Source: Deltaproteobacteria bacterium (lineage in GTDB: Bacteria > Myxococcota_A > UBA9160 > UBA4427). Taken from it: DNA of 64,000 nucleotides. Numbering within the stretch: position 1 is the stretch's first letter; every line of letters starts with the position of its first letter. The stretch spans positions 1-64,000 of the forward strand of contig JAJDAN010000062.1 of the NCBI GenBank assembly GCA_029261855.1. Reading direction: 5' to 3'. Positions 1 to 7,955 of this stretch are shown here, in pieces. The position numbers and the translations under genes are program-made. Under the pieces are notes generated by a model. It did no database searches, had not been told where the DNA came from, and worked only from the letters and a program-made list of their open reading frames with translations.

Positions 1-189
1 CGCCAGCTCGGTCACGCGGATGTAAGCGTGACCGCGCGCCACTACGCCCGGTGGGCTGGTGGCGACGCGTATCGGAGCCCACTTGAGGTTTCGAAGGGTG
101 AGGTACCTGCCGATCTTCTCTCGCGCCTCGCGACGGAGGCCGTACCCCTTGAGATGTGCGGGGGGAGGAAGGGTGTTCCGGCCTCCTGA
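1..189 (+). CDS. Tyrosine recombinase (integrase), C-terminal fragment
   Basis: The reading frame is open from base 1 to a TGA at 187-189 and encodes only the last 62 residues; the rest lies left of the window. The start of the fragment, LGHADVSVTARHYARW, matches the C-terminal signature of phage-type tyrosine recombinases: LGH supplies the His of the R-H-R-H-Y set and the Tyr in RHYAR is the predicted nucleophile. The enzyme would perform site-specific integration and excision. It sits about 0.8 kb from the 3' end of an initiator tRNA gene, a typical integration target, so it probably belongs to an integrative element ending there. The tail after the Tyr is about 45 residues, which is long but not unusual. 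The family call is firm for such a short piece; the element type is unknown. Confidence 0.82.
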   Translation, partial: RQLGHADVSVTARHYARWAGGDAYRSPLEVSKGEVPADLLSRLATEAVPLEMCGGRKGVPAS

Positions 190-201
190 GGGCCACTTCA
201 C

Positions 202-936
202 CTAGTCTAGATCGGCCCGGCATCCTGCGTTGTATGGCCTCTTGGAGTGCATCCAGCACTCCCCGGTCAGTGAGCAGTAGCAGTACCTGATGTCCAGCCG
301 GTCCTTCTCGCGCTGAGCGGTCAAGAGCGACTTCACCGCTTCGGCGGAGGTATCGTCCAGCGCAACTTCGTAGAGGAGCACGTCTTCGCCCGGGGACAGC
401 CAAGGGTGCCCATCTCGAAAGGCGGCGACCTTCTTCGGCGCATCGTCGGGTATTCCGATCTTCGTGAGAGCGGATAAGAAGCCCCCTGGCATCTTTTCGC
501 CGTCGAGAAACACGTGCACCCACCGAACCTGGGCCGGACCAAGCCCCTTGTTCTGCAGTGTCGACCGAGCCAGGCGACCGTTGGGGTGGCCCGGCGTGGG
601 ATTTCCGAGTTCCGTCTTGACCTCAAGATGGGGGCGCAGCGATGCCGCGTTGGCCCGGCGCTGCACTTCAAGTGCGTCGCGGCTTAGCTTGAGGCTTCTG
701 TCTGTGGCGGCGAGTGCGGCGGCATTGTGACGGGATGTATCCCAAGCGACCCACAGCGCGATCAGTACCGCGACGACTGACGCGAAGGCCGTTACCCGGT
801 CTAGTGTGGTGTGCCGGACGGTCGTGCTGGGTGGCTGCGTATTTTGCCTCGGCGACACCGGCTTCGGCGCGCGATCGCGATGACCTCGCTTTCTGCTGGC
901 CAAGGATCGTCCCCCACCAGAAGTCCCACCACCCAA
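202..936 (-). CDS. Membrane-anchored protein of unknown function
   Basis: I do not recognise a named family. The 244-residue frame has a basic, Ser/Pro-rich N-terminus, one transmembrane helix at about residues 46-66 (VTAFASVVAVLIALWVAW), a short helical stretch, and then a soluble domain of about 140 residues ending in a Cys-rich patch (YCYCSLTGECW). Such an architecture, with one anchor and a small cytoplasmic or periplasmic domain, occurs in many island-borne proteins. The first codon of the open frame is TTG at 936; other TTG or GTG codons follow and no clear ribosome site decides between them, so the start is uncertain. It lies between the integrase end and the tRNA gene and is transcribed towards the integrase. 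It is most likely cargo of the integrative element. Confidence 0.6.
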   Translation of the reverse strand: MGGGTSGGGRSLASRKRGHRDRAPKPVSPRQNTQPPSTTVRHTTLDRVTAFASVVAVLIALWVAWDTSRHNAAALAATDRSLKLSRDALEVQRRANAASLRPHLEVKTELGNPTPGHPNGRLARSTLQNKGLGPAQVRWVHVFLDGEKMPGGFLSALTKIGIPDDAPKKVAAFRDGHPWLSPGEDVLLYEVALDDTSAEAVKSLLTAQREKDRLDIRYCYCSLTGECWMHSKRPYNAGCRADLD

Positions 937-957
937 CGAAGTGTCGAAACGACAAGA

Positions 958-983
958 CCCCCGGAACCGAGCGATTCCGGGGG
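958..983 (-). terminator. Hairpin downstream of the initiator tRNA
   Basis: A perfect 9-bp stem (CCCCCGGAA at 958-966 and TTCCGGGGG at 975-983) with an 8-nt loop begins 7 bases past the CCA end of the tRNA. On the minus strand it is followed by a short T-containing stretch (TCTTGT), so it resembles an intrinsic terminator with a weak U tract. It could also belong to the integrated element, because it lies on the element side of the presumed attachment site. Confidence 0.6.
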
Positions 984-989
984 CCTAAG

Positions 990-1066
<77 letters not shown>

Positions 1067-1080
1067 ACAAAGGGAGCAGG

Positions 1081-1108
1081 ATTATTACATCGAAAGTTGT
1101 GCTGTCAA
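1081..1108 (-). promoter_or_regulatory. Sigma-70-type promoter of the initiator tRNA
   Basis: On the minus strand a consensus TTGACA (1103-1108) is separated by 15 bases from TAATAA (1082-1087), or by 16 from AATAAT. Transcription would start about 8 bases before the tRNA 5' end. The stretch between the -10 box and the start is C/G-rich (CCTGCTCCC), like the discriminators of stringently controlled stable-RNA promoters. That regulatory reading is inference. Confidence 0.7.
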
Positions 1109-1209
1109 CTTGTGAAGTTGGACTTTGAGTTGCATGTGCAACTACCGGATTGTTTGAGCTTTTCTGTTCTGGTGGACCACAATGCACGGAACAGGAGGCT
1201 CGATTTCCC

Positions 1210-1788
1210 ATGCGGAAGCTGATGAAGGACCACTTGACCCTCGTGCTGGTGACGGTGGGACTCGTGATTGCTGCAATTGCTGCTCCGGCCCTGGCGGGCA
1301 CGGTCTATAGCTGGACGACCGACGACGGTACGTCCGCCTTCACCGACGATCCCAAGCGGATCCCGGCGAAGTACAAGAACAAGGTCGAGCGTCGCCAGCT
1401 CGGCAAGCTGAAGAACTACAAGCAGTACACCGAGTCGCAGGTCAAGCACGAGGCCAGCTACGAGGCGCGTGTCTCGGATCGACTCGATGCGCTGCGCGCT
1501 CCCGAGCCGCCGGCCGTCTCGGCCGGACCGCCCGGAGAGCCGGGTGTTCGCTACGGCCTCGGCATCGGCGCCACGGACAACGACCAGGTGTCGTTCCCGG
1601 TGGACGGCGACAGCGGTGAGCCCTTCGTGACGACCCAGAGTCGGGTGAAGCTGAAGAGCAGCATCGCGACCCAGAACATCGCCGTTACGAAGCAGGGCGA
1701 CGAGGTCGTCTCGATCCGGGTGTCGCCGCCGAACCAGCGCGGGATCACCGATCCGGTGAGTGCCCGGATCCTCGACGACATCGAGTAG
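1210..1788 (+). CDS. Exported DUF4124-type protein
   Basis: The 192-residue product has an N-terminal signal or anchor helix (LVLVTVGLVIAAIAAPALA) with a plausible signal-peptidase site at ALA-G. It continues directly with VYSWTTDDGTSAFTDDPKRI, which fits the small beta-type domain DUF4124 (pattern YkWtDenGvvhFsDtP). A charged helical linker, a Pro-rich stretch and a C-terminal domain of about 70 residues of unknown type follow. The molecular role of DUF4124 proteins is unknown; they act in the envelope. The frame is open from 1150, but I chose ATG 1210 because AGGAGG lies 11 bases upstream (1193-1198) and the signal sequence begins there. It stands alone, convergent with the next gene. Confidence 0.8.
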   Translation: MRKLMKDHLTLVLVTVGLVIAAIAAPALAGTVYSWTTDDGTSAFTDDPKRIPAKYKNKVERRQLGKLKNYKQYTESQVKHEASYEARVSDRLDALRAPEPPAVSAGPPGEPGVRYGLGIGATDNDQVSFPVDGDSGEPFVTTQSRVKLKSSIATQNIAVTKQGDEVVSIRVSPPNQRGITDPVSARILDDIE

Positions 1789-1825
1789 TCGCCCCAGGTC
1801 GGGTACGGCTGCGCTGCCGCCCGGC

Positions 1826-2404
1826 TCAGTCCAGGCGGCGGCGTTGCTCGCGCTTCTTGGCGCGGCGGTCCGAGAGACTGTCGCTGTCCTCGTCGTTGGT
1901 CGCAGCGGCGGCGGGCTCGGGCTCCGCTGACCGGCTGCCGATGCGGCGAGAGCTGGCGCTGCGGTCGAGACCGGTGCTGCCCCGTGCGGCGCTCGCAGCC
2001 TGATCGCTCGCGCCTTGATCGCTCGCCGCGGAGGCGGGCGCCGGGTCGTCGCGGAACCAGCCGGGCAGGGCGCCCTGACGGCGGGCCTCCTCCGGGAAGT
2101 CCTGGAGCTTCTGCTGCGACTCGGCGAGCTCCTTCTCGAGCCGGTCGATCTCTTCGATCAAGCCCGCCTTGCCCTTGCCGCGCAGGTGTTTCGTGCTGCG
2201 CCCGCGACTGTAGTCGGTCTGGGCCTGAGCGAGGTCGGCTTCGAGTTGGCTGTTGTGGGCCCTCAGTTCCTCGTACTTCTGCACCCACTCCTGGCGTTTG
2301 CTGTCGTCGGGGTTCTCCGCCGCGCTGGGCAGTGCCAGGACGGCAAGGGCGCAGAGAACCAGGAATGCGGTCTGTGCCGCGTGTCGGAAGCGTCGGAGAT
2401 TCAT
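1826..2404 (-). CDS. Secreted coiled-coil protein of unknown function
   Basis: The 192-residue product has a cleavable-looking signal (AFLVLCALAVLALPSAA), then an acidic/basic helical region at about residues 35-105 rich in E, Q, K and L heptads (EIDRLEKELAESQQKLQDF) that should form a coiled coil. A low-complexity Ala/Ser/Asp region and a very basic tail (RRAKKREQRRRLD) follow. The start ATG overlaps the stop of the response regulator gene by four bases (ATGA), so the two are translationally coupled and the protein may be part of the same signalling output. I recognise no enzymatic motif. Confidence 0.7.
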   Translation of the reverse strand: MNLRRFRHAAQTAFLVLCALAVLALPSAAENPDDSKRQEWVQKYEELRAHNSQLEADLAQAQTDYSRGRSTKHLRGKGKAGLIEEIDRLEKELAESQQKLQDFPEEARRQGALPGWFRDDPAPASAASDQGASDQAASAARGSTGLDRSASSRRIGSRSAEPEPAAAATNDEDSDSLSDRRAKKREQRRRLD

Positions 2405-3195
2405 CGCCAGGGTGCTCCATCGAATGTGTTGCGGTGTTCGTAGACGAATTCGTCGAGGGCGCGGGCACTGGGCGCGTCGATCTCGACGAAGCGCAGCCCG
2501 ACGCCACCGAGTCCGGTTTCAGTCTCGGTCTCGGTCTCGGTCTCGTAGTGGTGGCGCTGCCAGACGACCTCCGCGCTCGGACGCAGGGTCAGCGGCGATC
2601 CCGGAAGCTGGAAGCGCAGGCCGATCTCGTCGGCGCATACGAGCGGCACGTCCGTTTCCACGAAGGCTCCACCACGGGAAACATTCACCACCGTGCCGGG
2701 CCCCTCATTCCCGTTGCCGACCACGGTCACGGGCACCTGGGTATCGATCCGGGGCAGGCCGCGGGTGGGGCTGTGGGACAAGAAGCGAGTGACCGCAGCA
2801 ACCAGGGTCAGTCGCTCGAGGGGTTTCGTGAGCACGTCGTTCGCCCCGGCCCGGATGGCGGCACCGTGCGTGGCGGCGGATGAATCGCTCAGCAACATCA
2901 CGACGGGCGTGTGCGCGAGGTCCGGGTCGTTTCGGATCTCGCGGCAGAGATCGAGACCGTCGAGATCGGGCATGCAGTCGTCGCAGAGCACGAGGTCGGG
3001 TCGCAGGCGACGCGCGGCCGCGAGGCCGGCAAGTCCCCCCGTGGCCGTCTCCACGCGACTCGAACGTCCGAGAAACAGGGATGCCACGTCGAGCAGGTAC
3101 GGCACGTCGTCGACGATGAGCACGGTGCGATCCCGGCAGGTCTCGTCGGGCGTCTCCGCCTGCGGACGGGAGACGTCGTGCTCGGGTGCGCTCAC
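2401..3195 (-). CDS. Response regulator with C-terminal PilZ domain
   Basis: The 264-residue product has two domains. Residues 23-140 are a receiver: the acidic pair D29/D30, phospho-acceptor D72 in CDDCMPDLDG, and K124 in the TKP motif. Residues from about 145 form a PilZ domain with RGLPR (the RxxxR arm, 145-149) and NVSRGGA ([D/N]xSxxG, 171-176), the residues that grip cyclic-di-GMP. It should therefore link a phosphorelay to c-di-GMP, for example in motility or polysaccharide control; no histidine kinase is adjacent. The start ATG at 3195 lies 27 bases after the lipoprotein gene, so the three minus-strand genes probably form one operon. A Glu-Thr dipeptide repeat interrupts the PilZ barrel near residue 220. 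Confidence 0.9.
   Translation of the reverse strand: MSAPEHDVSRPQAETPDETCRDRTVLIVDDVPYLLDVASLFLGRSSRVETATGGLAGLAAARRLRPDLVLCDDCMPDLDGLDLCREIRNDPDLAHTPVVMLLSDSSAATHGAAIRAGANDVLTKPLERLTLVAAVTRFLSHSPTRGLPRIDTQVPVTVVGNGNEGPGTVVNVSRGGAFVETDVPLVCADEIGLRFQLPGSPLTLRPSAEVVWQRHHYETETETETETGLGGVGLRFVEIDAPSARALDEFVYEHRNTFDGAPWR
2517..2546. repeat. Hexanucleotide repeat inside the PilZ gene
   Basis: About five tandem copies of TCTCGG or near variants (TTTCAG, three exact TCTCGG, TCTCGT) encode the alternating Thr-Glu stretch ETETETETET of the response regulator. The unit is a multiple of three, so copy-number change would lengthen or shorten the loop without a frameshift. Confidence 0.85.
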
Positions 3196-3222
3196 TGGGG
3201 TTCCTTCATCGATGCGCGGCTC

Positions 3223-3678
3223 TCAGCGAAGAGCAGCGCGACCCCGGGCCTCGTCGAGACCGCGGAAGATGGGGAAGACCTGCCACTCGTTGCTGATGCC
3301 GTTGCGCTTCCAGTGCTGCGTCTCGCGGACCTCGACCTCGAACGGTGAGTCCGTGCGGTAGCCGTAGTAGGTCACCTCGACGGTGCACTCCCCGGAAGCG
3401 TCGAGCTCCACGGGCTGCGACTCGTAGTCGGTGAAGCGGAACTCCTTGAGCGGCGGCGCGACCTTCATGAATTCCTCGCGGCGCTCCGTCTGGACGTACT
3501 TGGCCGCCTTGTGGAAGGCGCTCCAGCGGATCAGGCTCGAGTAGTGCTTCTGCTGGTCCGCGAGAGCGACCTGGCGCAGGAGCGGGTCGTCGAGGTAGAT
3601 CTCGCCGAACGAGCAGCCGATCGACGACACGGCGCCAATCGCAACGACGATGAAGAGAGCGAGGGTTCTGCGGAACAT
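3223..3678 (-). CDS. Putative lipoprotein of unknown function
   Basis: The open frame reaches 3849, but the start at 3678 is chosen because GCCTCCT on the plus strand (AGGAGGC on the coding strand, 3683-3689) is an ideal ribosome site. The resulting 151-residue protein then begins with a classic lipoprotein signal (FRRTLALFIVVAIGAVSSIGC) whose lipobox SIGC predicts lipidation at Cys about 21. The mature part is a small alpha/beta domain with an aromatic-rich strand (CTVEVTYYGYRTD) and WKRNGISNEWQVFP near the end. I recognise no family with certainty; the fold suggestion is weak. It is upstream of, and probably co-transcribed with, the response regulator-PilZ gene. Confidence 0.72.
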   Translation of the reverse strand: MFRRTLALFIVVAIGAVSSIGCSFGEIYLDDPLLRQVALADQQKHYSSLIRWSAFHKAAKYVQTERREEFMKVAPPLKEFRFTDYESQPVELDASGECTVEVTYYGYRTDSPFEVEVRETQHWKRNGISNEWQVFPIFRGLDEARGRAALR

Positions 3679-3869
3679 GCGTGCCTCCTGCGTCCTCCCT
3701 GAGCTGCAGCAGTCGCTGCAATCACGGGTGGCGCTTGCTCTTTCTATCGGCCGTCCGACGCGCATCCTGAGCGCGAGGGCGTTCGCTCGACGGAAGCGGT
3801 GCGATCCGGCACCCTGCAGGACCTGACTCCGCCGCCCGCGGGGCCTCACCCGAATCGGGCTTCCCGCAA

Positions 3870-4850
3870 ATGAGCGAGCTTCTCGTCGGAATCGACATCG
3901 GCGGTACCAAGATCGTCACGTCGGCGGGGCGCCCGTCGGGCGATGTGATCGCGCGCACGAGGCGGGCCACCGGGCCGCTGGGCCGGCCGCGCCAGGATGT
4001 GGCGGAGATCGCGCGCGACGTTCGAGCGCTCCTCGCAGACGCCGGAGCGTCGTTGTCGTACGTCGCCGTCGTCGGGGTCTCGGCACCGGGCCCACTCGAC
4101 GCCAGCGGGCGGCGCTTGCTCGCGCCGCCGAATCTGACCGGCTGGCGCGACGTTCCCCTCGCGGCGTGGCTCGAGGAGGAGCTCGGCGTCGACGTCCACC
4201 TCGACAACGACGCGAACGCTGCGGCCCTGGCCGAGTGGCAGTTCGGGGCAGCGCAGGGCTACGAGGATGTCGTCTACCTGACCATGTCCACCGGGGTCGG
4301 CAGTGGCCTGATCCTCGGCGGCCAGATCTATCGGGGTGCGGGCTTCGCGGCCGGAGAAGCGGGCCACCTGCGGGTCTGCTGGGACGGCGACGCGGACCTC
4401 TGCAGCTGTGGCCTGCGCGGTTGCCTCGAGGCCTATACCGGCGGGGCGGCGTGGACCCGGAGACTGCGCGCGATCGCGCCAGCAGACAGCCGCCTGGCCG
4501 AGCTGGCCGGGGGCCGCGGAGCGATCACTCCGGAGCACGTGGTCGCGGCTGCGCGCGAAGGCGACCCGCTCGCCTGCAGCGAGATGGATCGCTGGAACCG
4601 CTACCTGGCGCGCGGGATCAGCGTGCTCGGCTTCGTACTCGCTCCCCAGGTCGTCGTACTCGGCACCATCGCCGTCGCAGCCGGGGAGGCGCTGTGCTTC
4701 GGTCCCGTTCGCGAGGCCGTGCGCGAGCAGATCTGGGACGTCATCGGCGAGGGCATGCAGATCGTCCCCGCGGCACTCGGCGCCGAGCTCCCGGAGCGGG
4801 CCGGCCTGGGTGTGGCGCTCAGCGCGCTACAAGCCCGCGCGAGGTCCTAG
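3870..4850 (+). CDS. ROK-family sugar kinase (glucokinase-like)
   Basis: The 326-residue product matches the ROK family throughout. The N-terminal phosphate-binding motif GIDIGGTKI is followed by the sugar-binding acidic region (DNDANAAALAEW) and the glycine-rich TGVGSGLI. The zinc-binding ROK motif is present as CSCGLRGCLE, preceded by the metal-ligand His (GHLRV). The enzyme would phosphorylate glucose or another hexose or N-acylhexosamine with ATP in the cytoplasm; the substrate cannot be fixed from sequence. Its length is typical. No DNA-binding domain is present, so it is a kinase rather than a ROK repressor. It is a single gene running towards the chemoreceptor gene, with 6 bases between their stops. 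Confidence 0.9.
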   Translation: MSELLVGIDIGGTKIVTSAGRPSGDVIARTRRATGPLGRPRQDVAEIARDVRALLADAGASLSYVAVVGVSAPGPLDASGRRLLAPPNLTGWRDVPLAAWLEEELGVDVHLDNDANAAALAEWQFGAAQGYEDVVYLTMSTGVGSGLILGGQIYRGAGFAAGEAGHLRVCWDGDADLCSCGLRGCLEAYTGGAAWTRRLRAIAPADSRLAELAGGRGAITPEHVVAAAREGDPLACSEMDRWNRYLARGISVLGFVLAPQVVVLGTIAVAAGEALCFGPVREAVREQIWDVIGEGMQIVPAALGAELPERAGLGVALSALQARARS

Positions 4851-4856
4851 CGGCGG

Positions 4857-6680
4857 TCAGTTCCAGTCGATGGGGTCGCCGTTGGTTCCGAAGTCGCCCG
4901 GGGCGACCTCGAAGCGCGCCAGCTCGTTGATGATCTGCTCGGCGCCGTCGCGTAGCTCGCTCAGCATCATGTTGACCTCGGGGACCTGCTCGCCGCTCTT
5001 CTGGGCGTTCTCGAGCAGCCGCATCACCGCGTCCCCCACCGCCTCGCTCGCCTGGGCGTGCTCGCCGGTGTTCTCCTTGATGCCGTGGATCATCTCGGTG
5101 ATCTGGGAGATCGCCTGGGTGATGTAGCGCCCGGTGTCCCGCTGTTCGTCGATCGACCGGTAGACCAGCTTGCACAGCTCGAGCGCCGCTTCGGAACTCT
5201 GCATCATCTGCTCGCTGGCGCGGCTCTGCTCGCCCATGGCTTCGGTGATCTGCTGGACCTGGCGTGAAGTCTCCTGGGCGGCGTGGGCGATCATGCTGGA
5301 GGTGCGAGTCTGCTCCTCGGTGGCCCGGGCGATCTCGGAGACGCGCTGACTCGAGTCTGCCGCCGAGTCGCGGATGGTTTCGAGAGCGCGCCCGGCCAGA
5401 CGCGACCGGCTGACTCCCTGCTCGATGGCTTCGATGCCGGCGCTCATGGACGTCATCGCGCTGTCGGACTCGGACTCGACCGAATGCAGCAGCTGCTCGA
5501 TGCCCTTCGTCGATGCGGCCGTGCGCTGGGCCAATACCTTGACGTGATTGGCGACCACCAGGAACGCCTTGCCCTGTTCGCCGGCCTGGGCCGCGATGAT
5601 CGCGGCATTGAGCGACAACAGGTTCGTTTCGTCGTTGATGTCGCCGATGGTGCCGAGGATGCCCGCGATCTCCGAGATGCGGCCGACCAGCTTCTCGAGC
5701 TTGCGCTTGGCGTCGTTGGTGAGAGCGTGGATGCGCTCGATGTCCCGCACCGTCTCTCCGACGGCCTGGGAGCCTTCCTCGGCGCCCACACTGACCTTCT
5801 CGGACAGGGTCGACGCCTCGCGGACGTGATTGCCGACTTCCTGGACGGTCCGGTCCATCTCGATCATGGACGTGGCCGTCTCTTCGGCGATGCGCTGGAC
5901 GCTCTCGGCGCTCTCGGCGACCTGGCGGATGCTCGCGCTCATCTCGTGAACGGACGACGTGGAGGTGTCGACGGATTCCTGCAGCGCGCTGGCGTTGCGG
6001 GCCACCTCTTCGACGGAGCTGCCCATCTGCAGGATCGAGGATGCGGACTCTTCCGCCGAACGCGAGAGACTGTCCACCTGCTCGTTGATGTTGCGGATCG
6101 AGCTGTTGATGTTCGCCATCAGGGACGCCGATTCCTCGACGGCCTCCTCCTGGGCGGACGCGCTCTGCTCGATCTGGCCGAGTACGTTCGTGATGCGCTC
6201 GGGCAGGTCGGTGACCCGGGTGACGATCCCGAGCACGCGGTGGGCGACGCCGCCGAGGGAATCGAAGATCGTATTGAACGCGTGACCGATGGCCGCAAAG
6301 TGGCCCAGACCTTCGGCGTCGATGCGCCGCAGCTCGCCCTTGGCTTCGAGGCTGGCGGCGGCCGCCAGCAGCGAGTCCATGAACGCGAGGGTCTTGGTCA
6401 TGCGGAAGGCTGACCAGGTTCCGACGATCGCCGCCACGAGCACGACCGCCAAAGCAGGCACGGCCCAGCTGCCGGTCAGCTGCAGGGCGACGACCGCGCC
6501 GGCGCCGCCGAGCGCGACCCCGACCGCCGAGCCGATGGCCGCCTCGAGGCGAATGCGGGAGAAGCCCGAGCCCGCCGCCGTCTTCGCGAGAGGCCGCCGC
6601 GAGGGCGTCGACGCCCCGGAAGGGGCTTGGGGCGGGGGCTGCGCGCTCGAGACCGGAGAATCTGCCATCGCGATGCACAT
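4857..6680 (-). CDS. Methyl-accepting chemotaxis-type protein without periplasmic sensor
   Basis: The 607-residue product begins with a Pro/Ser-rich cytoplasmic stretch and has two adjacent hydrophobic helices (about residues 47-69 and 73-92) with almost no loop between them. A HAMP-like linker and a long coiled-coil signalling domain follow. The hairpin tip reads DETNLLSLNAAIIAAQAGE, the equivalent of the conserved EQTNLLALNAAIEAARAGE but with several substitutions. Without a periplasmic domain the protein would sense the membrane or cytoplasm, or serve a non-chemotaxis pathway. I chose the ATG at 6680 because AAGGGG lies just upstream; ATG 6668 is the alternative. No che genes are in the window, so the partner kinase is unknown. 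Confidence 0.88.
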   Translation of the reverse strand: MCIAMADSPVSSAQPPPQAPSGASTPSRRPLAKTAAGSGFSRIRLEAAIGSAVGVALGGAGAVVALQLTGSWAVPALAVVLVAAIVGTWSAFRMTKTLAFMDSLLAAAASLEAKGELRRIDAEGLGHFAAIGHAFNTIFDSLGGVAHRVLGIVTRVTDLPERITNVLGQIEQSASAQEEAVEESASLMANINSSIRNINEQVDSLSRSAEESASSILQMGSSVEEVARNASALQESVDTSTSSVHEMSASIRQVAESAESVQRIAEETATSMIEMDRTVQEVGNHVREASTLSEKVSVGAEEGSQAVGETVRDIERIHALTNDAKRKLEKLVGRISEIAGILGTIGDINDETNLLSLNAAIIAAQAGEQGKAFLVVANHVKVLAQRTAASTKGIEQLLHSVESESDSAMTSMSAGIEAIEQGVSRSRLAGRALETIRDSAADSSQRVSEIARATEEQTRTSSMIAHAAQETSRQVQQITEAMGEQSRASEQMMQSSEAALELCKLVYRSIDEQRDTGRYITQAISQITEMIHGIKENTGEHAQASEAVGDAVMRLLENAQKSGEQVPEVNMMLSELRDGAEQIINELARFEVAPGDFGTNGDPIDWN

Positions 6681-6747
6681 CGGCCCCTTGGGATGCCGGC
6701 TTGAGGAACGGGGCAGGGCGACGAACTCGGCCTCGGACCGGGCCCGC

Positions 6748-7884
6748 TCAGTCGTCGCGCTGCCCGAGAGTGGCCTCGATCTCGTCGCGCAGGCCGGCGA
6801 GCCGGCCCTCGGCGATGGCGTGCCGGGCTTCCTCGAGGAGGCGCAGGTAGAAGCGCAGGTTGTGGAGCGTGGCGAGGCGGGACCCCAGGGTTTCGTCGAT
6901 GTGGAGCAGATGCCGCAGGTAGGCGCGGCTGTGGCGGCTGCAGGCGGGGCAGTCGCAACCGGGCTCCGGGGGCCGCGGGTCGTCCTTGTAGCGGGCATTG
7001 CGGATGTGGAGCCTGCCCTCCCGCGTGAAGAGCACCCCGTGGCGCCCGTTGCGGGTGGGAACCACGCAGTCGAAGAGGTCGATCCCGGCCGCGACGCCGT
7101 CGAGCAGGTCCACCGGACGCCCCAGCCCCATCAGGTAGCGCGGTGACTCTGCGGGGAGGAACTGGTTGGCGATCCCGACCATGTCGGCGCGCTGGCTGCG
7201 GTCCTCGCCGAGGCCGAGTCCGCCGTGGGCGTAGCCGTCGAAGCCGATGGCAACCGTCTCGCGGGCGGACCACTCGCGGAGCGACTCGGAGACGCCGCCC
7301 TGCACGATCCCGAAGACTGCGGTCTCGCTTCGCTTGCGGGCCTTCGCGGCTCGCTGGGCCCAGCGCAGGGAACGCTCGGTCGCGACGCGGATGCGCTCTC
7401 CCGTGGCGGCTTCCGACGCGTCGTCCGAGGGAACCGGCACCTGGCACTCGTCGAGCACCATCGCGATGTCCGAGCCCAGCGCCTCCTGGATGCCGATCAC
7501 GTTCTCCGGGGTCAGCAACCGGCGCCGTCCGTCGAGAGGCGACGAGAAGGTGATGCCGTCCTCCGTCAGGACCGCGCGGTCGGCGAGGGAGCTCACCTGG
7601 AAGCCGCCGCTGTCGGTCAGCCAGGGGCCTCGCCAGCCGGTGAAGCCGTGCAGGCCGCCCTGGTTCTGCACGATGTCCTCGCCCGGGCGTTCGTGAAGGT
7701 GATAGGTGTTCGCGAGCAGGATCTGGGCGCCGACCGCGGCGAGATCGTCGGGGCCGACGCCACGCACCGCACCGTAGGTCGCGACGCACATGAAGGTCGG
7801 CGTGCGCACGACTCCGTGGGGCGTTTCGAGCAGCCCCGCGCGGGCGTCGCCGTCGCGTGTCTCGACCCGGAAGCCCAGGCTCAC
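6748..7884 (-). CDS. tgt: Queuine tRNA-ribosyltransferase (TGT)
   Basis: The 378-residue product is a full-length bacterial TGT, which exchanges guanine-34 of GUN-anticodon tRNAs for the queuosine precursor preQ1. Visible hallmarks are the N-terminal TPTFMCVATYGAVRG, the catalytic region LTDSGGFQVSSLA with its Asp, the substrate loop DECQVPVPSD, the GGLGLGE motif, and the C-terminal zinc site GCDCPACSRH with a later His (HLLHIDE). It follows queA, 67 bases downstream on the same strand, so the two queuosine-pathway enzymes are likely co-transcribed. The other pathway genes (queC, queD, queE, queF, queG) are not in the window. It ends just before the chemoreceptor gene. Confidence 0.96.
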   Translation of the reverse strand: MSLGFRVETRDGDARAGLLETPHGVVRTPTFMCVATYGAVRGVGPDDLAAVGAQILLANTYHLHERPGEDIVQNQGGLHGFTGWRGPWLTDSGGFQVSSLADRAVLTEDGITFSSPLDGRRRLLTPENVIGIQEALGSDIAMVLDECQVPVPSDDASEAATGERIRVATERSLRWAQRAAKARKRSETAVFGIVQGGVSESLREWSARETVAIGFDGYAHGGLGLGEDRSQRADMVGIANQFLPAESPRYLMGLGRPVDLLDGVAAGIDLFDCVVPTRNGRHGVLFTREGRLHIRNARYKDDPRPPEPGCDCPACSRHSRAYLRHLLHIDETLGSRLATLHNLRFYLRLLEEARHAIAEGRLAGLRDEIEATLGQRDD

Positions 7885-7925
7885 GCCCGCTCCGTCAGGA
7901 CGTCCATCACGCCAGCCTCAGCCCT

Positions 7926-7955
7926 GAGCGCCCCCATCACGAGCGCCCCCATCAC
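7926..7955. repeat. 15-bp tandem duplication across the queA stop
   Basis: GAGCGCCCCCATCAC occurs twice in perfect tandem (7926-7940 and 7941-7955). The second copy contains the queA stop codon (TCA, 7952-7954 on the plus strand). It is a small recent duplication in the queA-tgt spacer; it changes the distance between the two genes but no protein. Confidence 0.9.

Noticed and set aside
5283-6413. A 376-codon plus-strand frame opposite the chemoreceptor gene
   Set aside because: It is an antisense shadow; its repetitive Asp/Arg/Leu composition reflects the coiled coil on the other strand.
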